A stretch of 64,000 bases of DNA, from positions 102,501 through 166,500 of the forward strand of contig CAUZXS010002491.1 of the NCBI GenBank assembly GCA_963585895.1. Direction: 5' to 3'. The position numbers were made by a program, and so were the translations under genes. Numbering within the stretch: the first letter of the stretch is position 1; each line of letters starts with the position of its first letter. This stretch comes from Sepioteuthis lessoniana. Its lineage: Eukaryota > Mollusca > Cephalopoda > Myopsida > Loliginidae. Under the pieces are notes generated by a model. It did no database searches and was not told the origin of the DNA. It worked only from the letters and a program-made list of their open reading frames with translations. Positions 62,273-64,000 of this stretch are shown piece by piece.

Positions 62273-62505
62273 TAAGACAACCGTAGTCGAGGGCAACCCA
62301 AAGGCTCTTTTTTCAAGAGAGACAACAACAAGGTATTGGGGAGGACAGTACTCCTTTCACTGGATTGCTCCACTCACTCTTGATCCGTATCTTATAATGC
62401 TGAATTTTTAGCCAGGAAGCATCAAGTACCATTTTTTGAGTCTTTGGTATGACTCAACCAAGTATTCAACCCTGGTCTTCCGCACCATTGCCAAACATTC
62501 TAAAC
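62258..62505 (-). mobile_element. SINE-A copy 6
   Basis: ACAACCGTAGTCGAGGGCAA, GGATTGCTCCACTCACTCTT, AGTATTCAACCCTGGTC (B box complement), ATTGCCAAACATTCTA; the A-box end is lost to (TA)n. Confidence 0.85.
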
Positions 62506-62557
62506 AATATATATATATATATATGTATACCTATATATATATATATATATATATATA
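62506..62557. repeat. (TA)n microsatellite
   Basis: TA runs with a GTATACC interruption. Confidence 0.95.
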
Positions 62558-62614
62558 ATGAATAAATATATACTAGATTTTATATATATTTAATAGAATG
62601 AATGCTTATTTTCG

Positions 62615-62665
62615 ATCATTGGTTTCGTGCCGTCTTCACACGGCAACCATTAGGCAGATAAAGAA
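62615..62665 (-). ncRNA. Degenerate hammerhead, sister of 63119
   Basis: Minus strand: CTAATGG (core broken), a strong stem II TGCCGT/ACGGCA, CGAAACC, then AATGATCG. It aligns with the copy at 63.1 kb and shows what stem II looked like, but two core bases are mutated. Confidence 0.55.
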
Positions 62666-63118
62666 AGATATAGTCAAAAGAATGCTGACGTTAGAATTCT
62701 ACCCCAACAATAATTCTCATGTTTAAATCTAGCATTCTTTTCATCTATTATACTTACATTTTAAATTAAAGATTAATTTTCTTCATAATGCAATGATGAT
62801 GATAACTTTGCCCTCAGCTAAAATCATCACTATACATAATGAAAAATTTAATTCGGCCAAATCTCCAACTGTCTCTCGACTTCCACCACCTTTTGCTGTA
62901 CATTGCTGCACACAGACATGAGACAACCTCAAATCTGCCACGCGCAGGTATTATCACACACTCACACACACACACAATCAATTATACCACCACACACAAT
63001 AATACGCAAATATAATCTACATACACATACACATGAAATACTTATACGCAATTCTGATGTAAAAATTATTTTGACTATATCTTTTCGATTTTTTCAATTA
63101 CTCCAAAATATATATTTT
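62666..63118. other. Unassigned spacer
   Basis: Short CA run at about 62958-62974; otherwise nothing recognised. Confidence 0.5.
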
Positions 63119-63168
63119 TCTGCCTGATGATTGCCGTGTAAAGGCAGCATGAAATCAGTGGTCGCAGA
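63119..63168 (+). ncRNA. Type I hammerhead ribozyme fold with GUC site
   Basis: Stem I TCTGC (63119-63123) pairs GCAGA (63164-63168), 5 bp perfect. Core CTGATGA is at 63124-63130. Stem II TGCC/GGCA is flanked by unpaired T and GCAT, so the junction is distorted compared with its sister at 62.6 kb. GAA is at 63151-63153. Stem III is ATC/GGT with a G-T pair and loop AGT. The cleavage triplet GTC ends at 63163. Confidence 0.65.
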
Positions 63169-63341
63169 TAAGTATCAATGATATTAACTATCTATAAAAA
63201 CAAATATATTGTTATACATTATTATATCATATAATAGCTCTATCACTGATATTGAGCACTCTCCGGATTATACCGCATTTGGTCTACCACTGTCCAACCA
63301 AGTGATATAGTAACAACGATTTTCTCTGATTAAATGAATAA
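63169..63341. other. Unassigned spacer
   Basis: Nothing recognised. Confidence 0.5.
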
Positions 63342-63363
63342 ATATATATATATATATATATAT
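63342..63363. repeat. (TA)n tail of SINE-A copy 7
   Basis: TA run against the SINE 3' end. Confidence 0.95.
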
Positions 63364-63620
63364 AAGTAAAGTTGGCAACCATAGTCTAGGGTGACCGGAA
63401 GGCTCCCTTTTCAATAGCTACTACACCGAGGCGTAGGGAAGGGTACTACTACTTTCCCTGGATTGCTCCAATTTACTCTTGATCCATAACTTATAATGCT
63501 AAGTGTTAAGCCAGGAAGCATCACGTACCATTTTTTTATTCTTTGGTATGACACAACCTGGGATTGAAGCCCGGTTTACCGGGCCATTGGCGAACACTCT
63601 ATCCACTAGACCAATCGGAT
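63364..63620 (-). mobile_element. SINE-A copy 7, full length
   Basis: Minus strand: CGATTGGTCTAGTGGATAGA (A box), GGGCTTCAATCCCAGG (B box), body AGTGGAGCAATCCAGG-type, 3' end GGTTGCCAACTTTACTTATA. This is the reference copy for SINE-A. Confidence 0.92.
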
Positions 63621-63722
63621 GTAAAAAGCCTTCGATGATTGATACCCTCTATTTGCATGTTTCTTTGTTTCTATTTGTCATTATGTGTCTCTTTTTCTTT
63701 TTTCTTTATCTTTCTTTCTCTC

Positions 63723-63757
<35 letters not shown>

Positions 63758-63808
63758 CTCTCTCTCTCAGTCTTTCTCAATATATATAGATATAAATATG
63801 AATACATT

Positions 63809-63852
<44 letters not shown>

Positions 63853-64000
63853 AAAAATTATCGAAATTTGTACGAATATTTAATCTCCTAATCCATCGAT
63901 ATACCCAGTCTCCCGCTTCTCTCCGGACACTTGTATCACCGCTTAAAATCCCCCCCTTATTATCTGATATACTTTCCTCTCTCTCTCTTTGAAGAAATAA
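63621..64000. repeat. (TC)n and (GA)n tracts in unassigned DNA
   Basis: TC with GTTC interruptions at 63708-63779; GA at 63811-63848. The ORFs here are repeat artefacts. Confidence 0.85.

Overview
This window looks like intergenic or intronic DNA from a cephalopod mollusc, most likely an octopus. I see no intact cellular gene, rRNA or functional tRNA. The case for a cephalopod is the combination of several tRNA-derived SINE families, two of which share a central block resembling the Ceph-domain of cephalopod SINEs, very dense dinucleotide microsatellites, many 5'-truncated copies of one RTE-like LINE, and Tc1/mariner relics. The species is inference. The only protein-coding content I can identify is decayed transposase and reverse transcriptase.

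Layout. 0-9 kb: LINE 3' ends, SINE-A, two SINEs stacked on one target site (1.4-1.9 kb), a Tc1 relic and long (TA)n tracts. 9.8-13.4 kb: modular repeat E, with a D34D mariner inserted that carries (CCCTAA)n at a deletion point. 13.7-19 kb: SINE-A, a SINE-D with a hammerhead, and six LINE fragments. 20-24.7 kb: a solo LTR with a 4-bp duplication, three E copies and a SINE-C with a 19-bp duplication. 25.0-26.1 kb: an almost pure purine tract. 26-38 kb: E copies, two more LTRs, a MITE-like transposon and SINEs. 38-49 kb: SINEs, hammerhead-bearing repeats, foldbacks and the best SINE-D copy (47.3 kb). 48.7-49.9 kb: a DD37D-type mariner relic. 50-64 kb: LINE fragments (one inverted at its 5' end, one with the RT YADD box), an LTR-like piece, nested SINEs and more hammerhead-bearing repeats.

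The most interesting signal is a set of type I hammerhead ribozyme folds. Nine or ten are structurally complete or nearly so, and four or five are eroded. They occur on both strands in at least four unrelated repeat contexts. SINE-D combines an internal Pol III (tRNA-like) promoter, a hammerhead with a GUC site, and a (TA)n tail. Others lie in repeats resembling the footprints of Penelope-like elements or animal retrozymes. I found them by reading core motifs and pairing the three stems by hand. A covariance search and a cleavage assay would settle them.

Family labels A, B, C, D, E, F and G are mine. Repeat edges are judged by eye and may be off by 5-20 bases, except where a target-site duplication fixes them.
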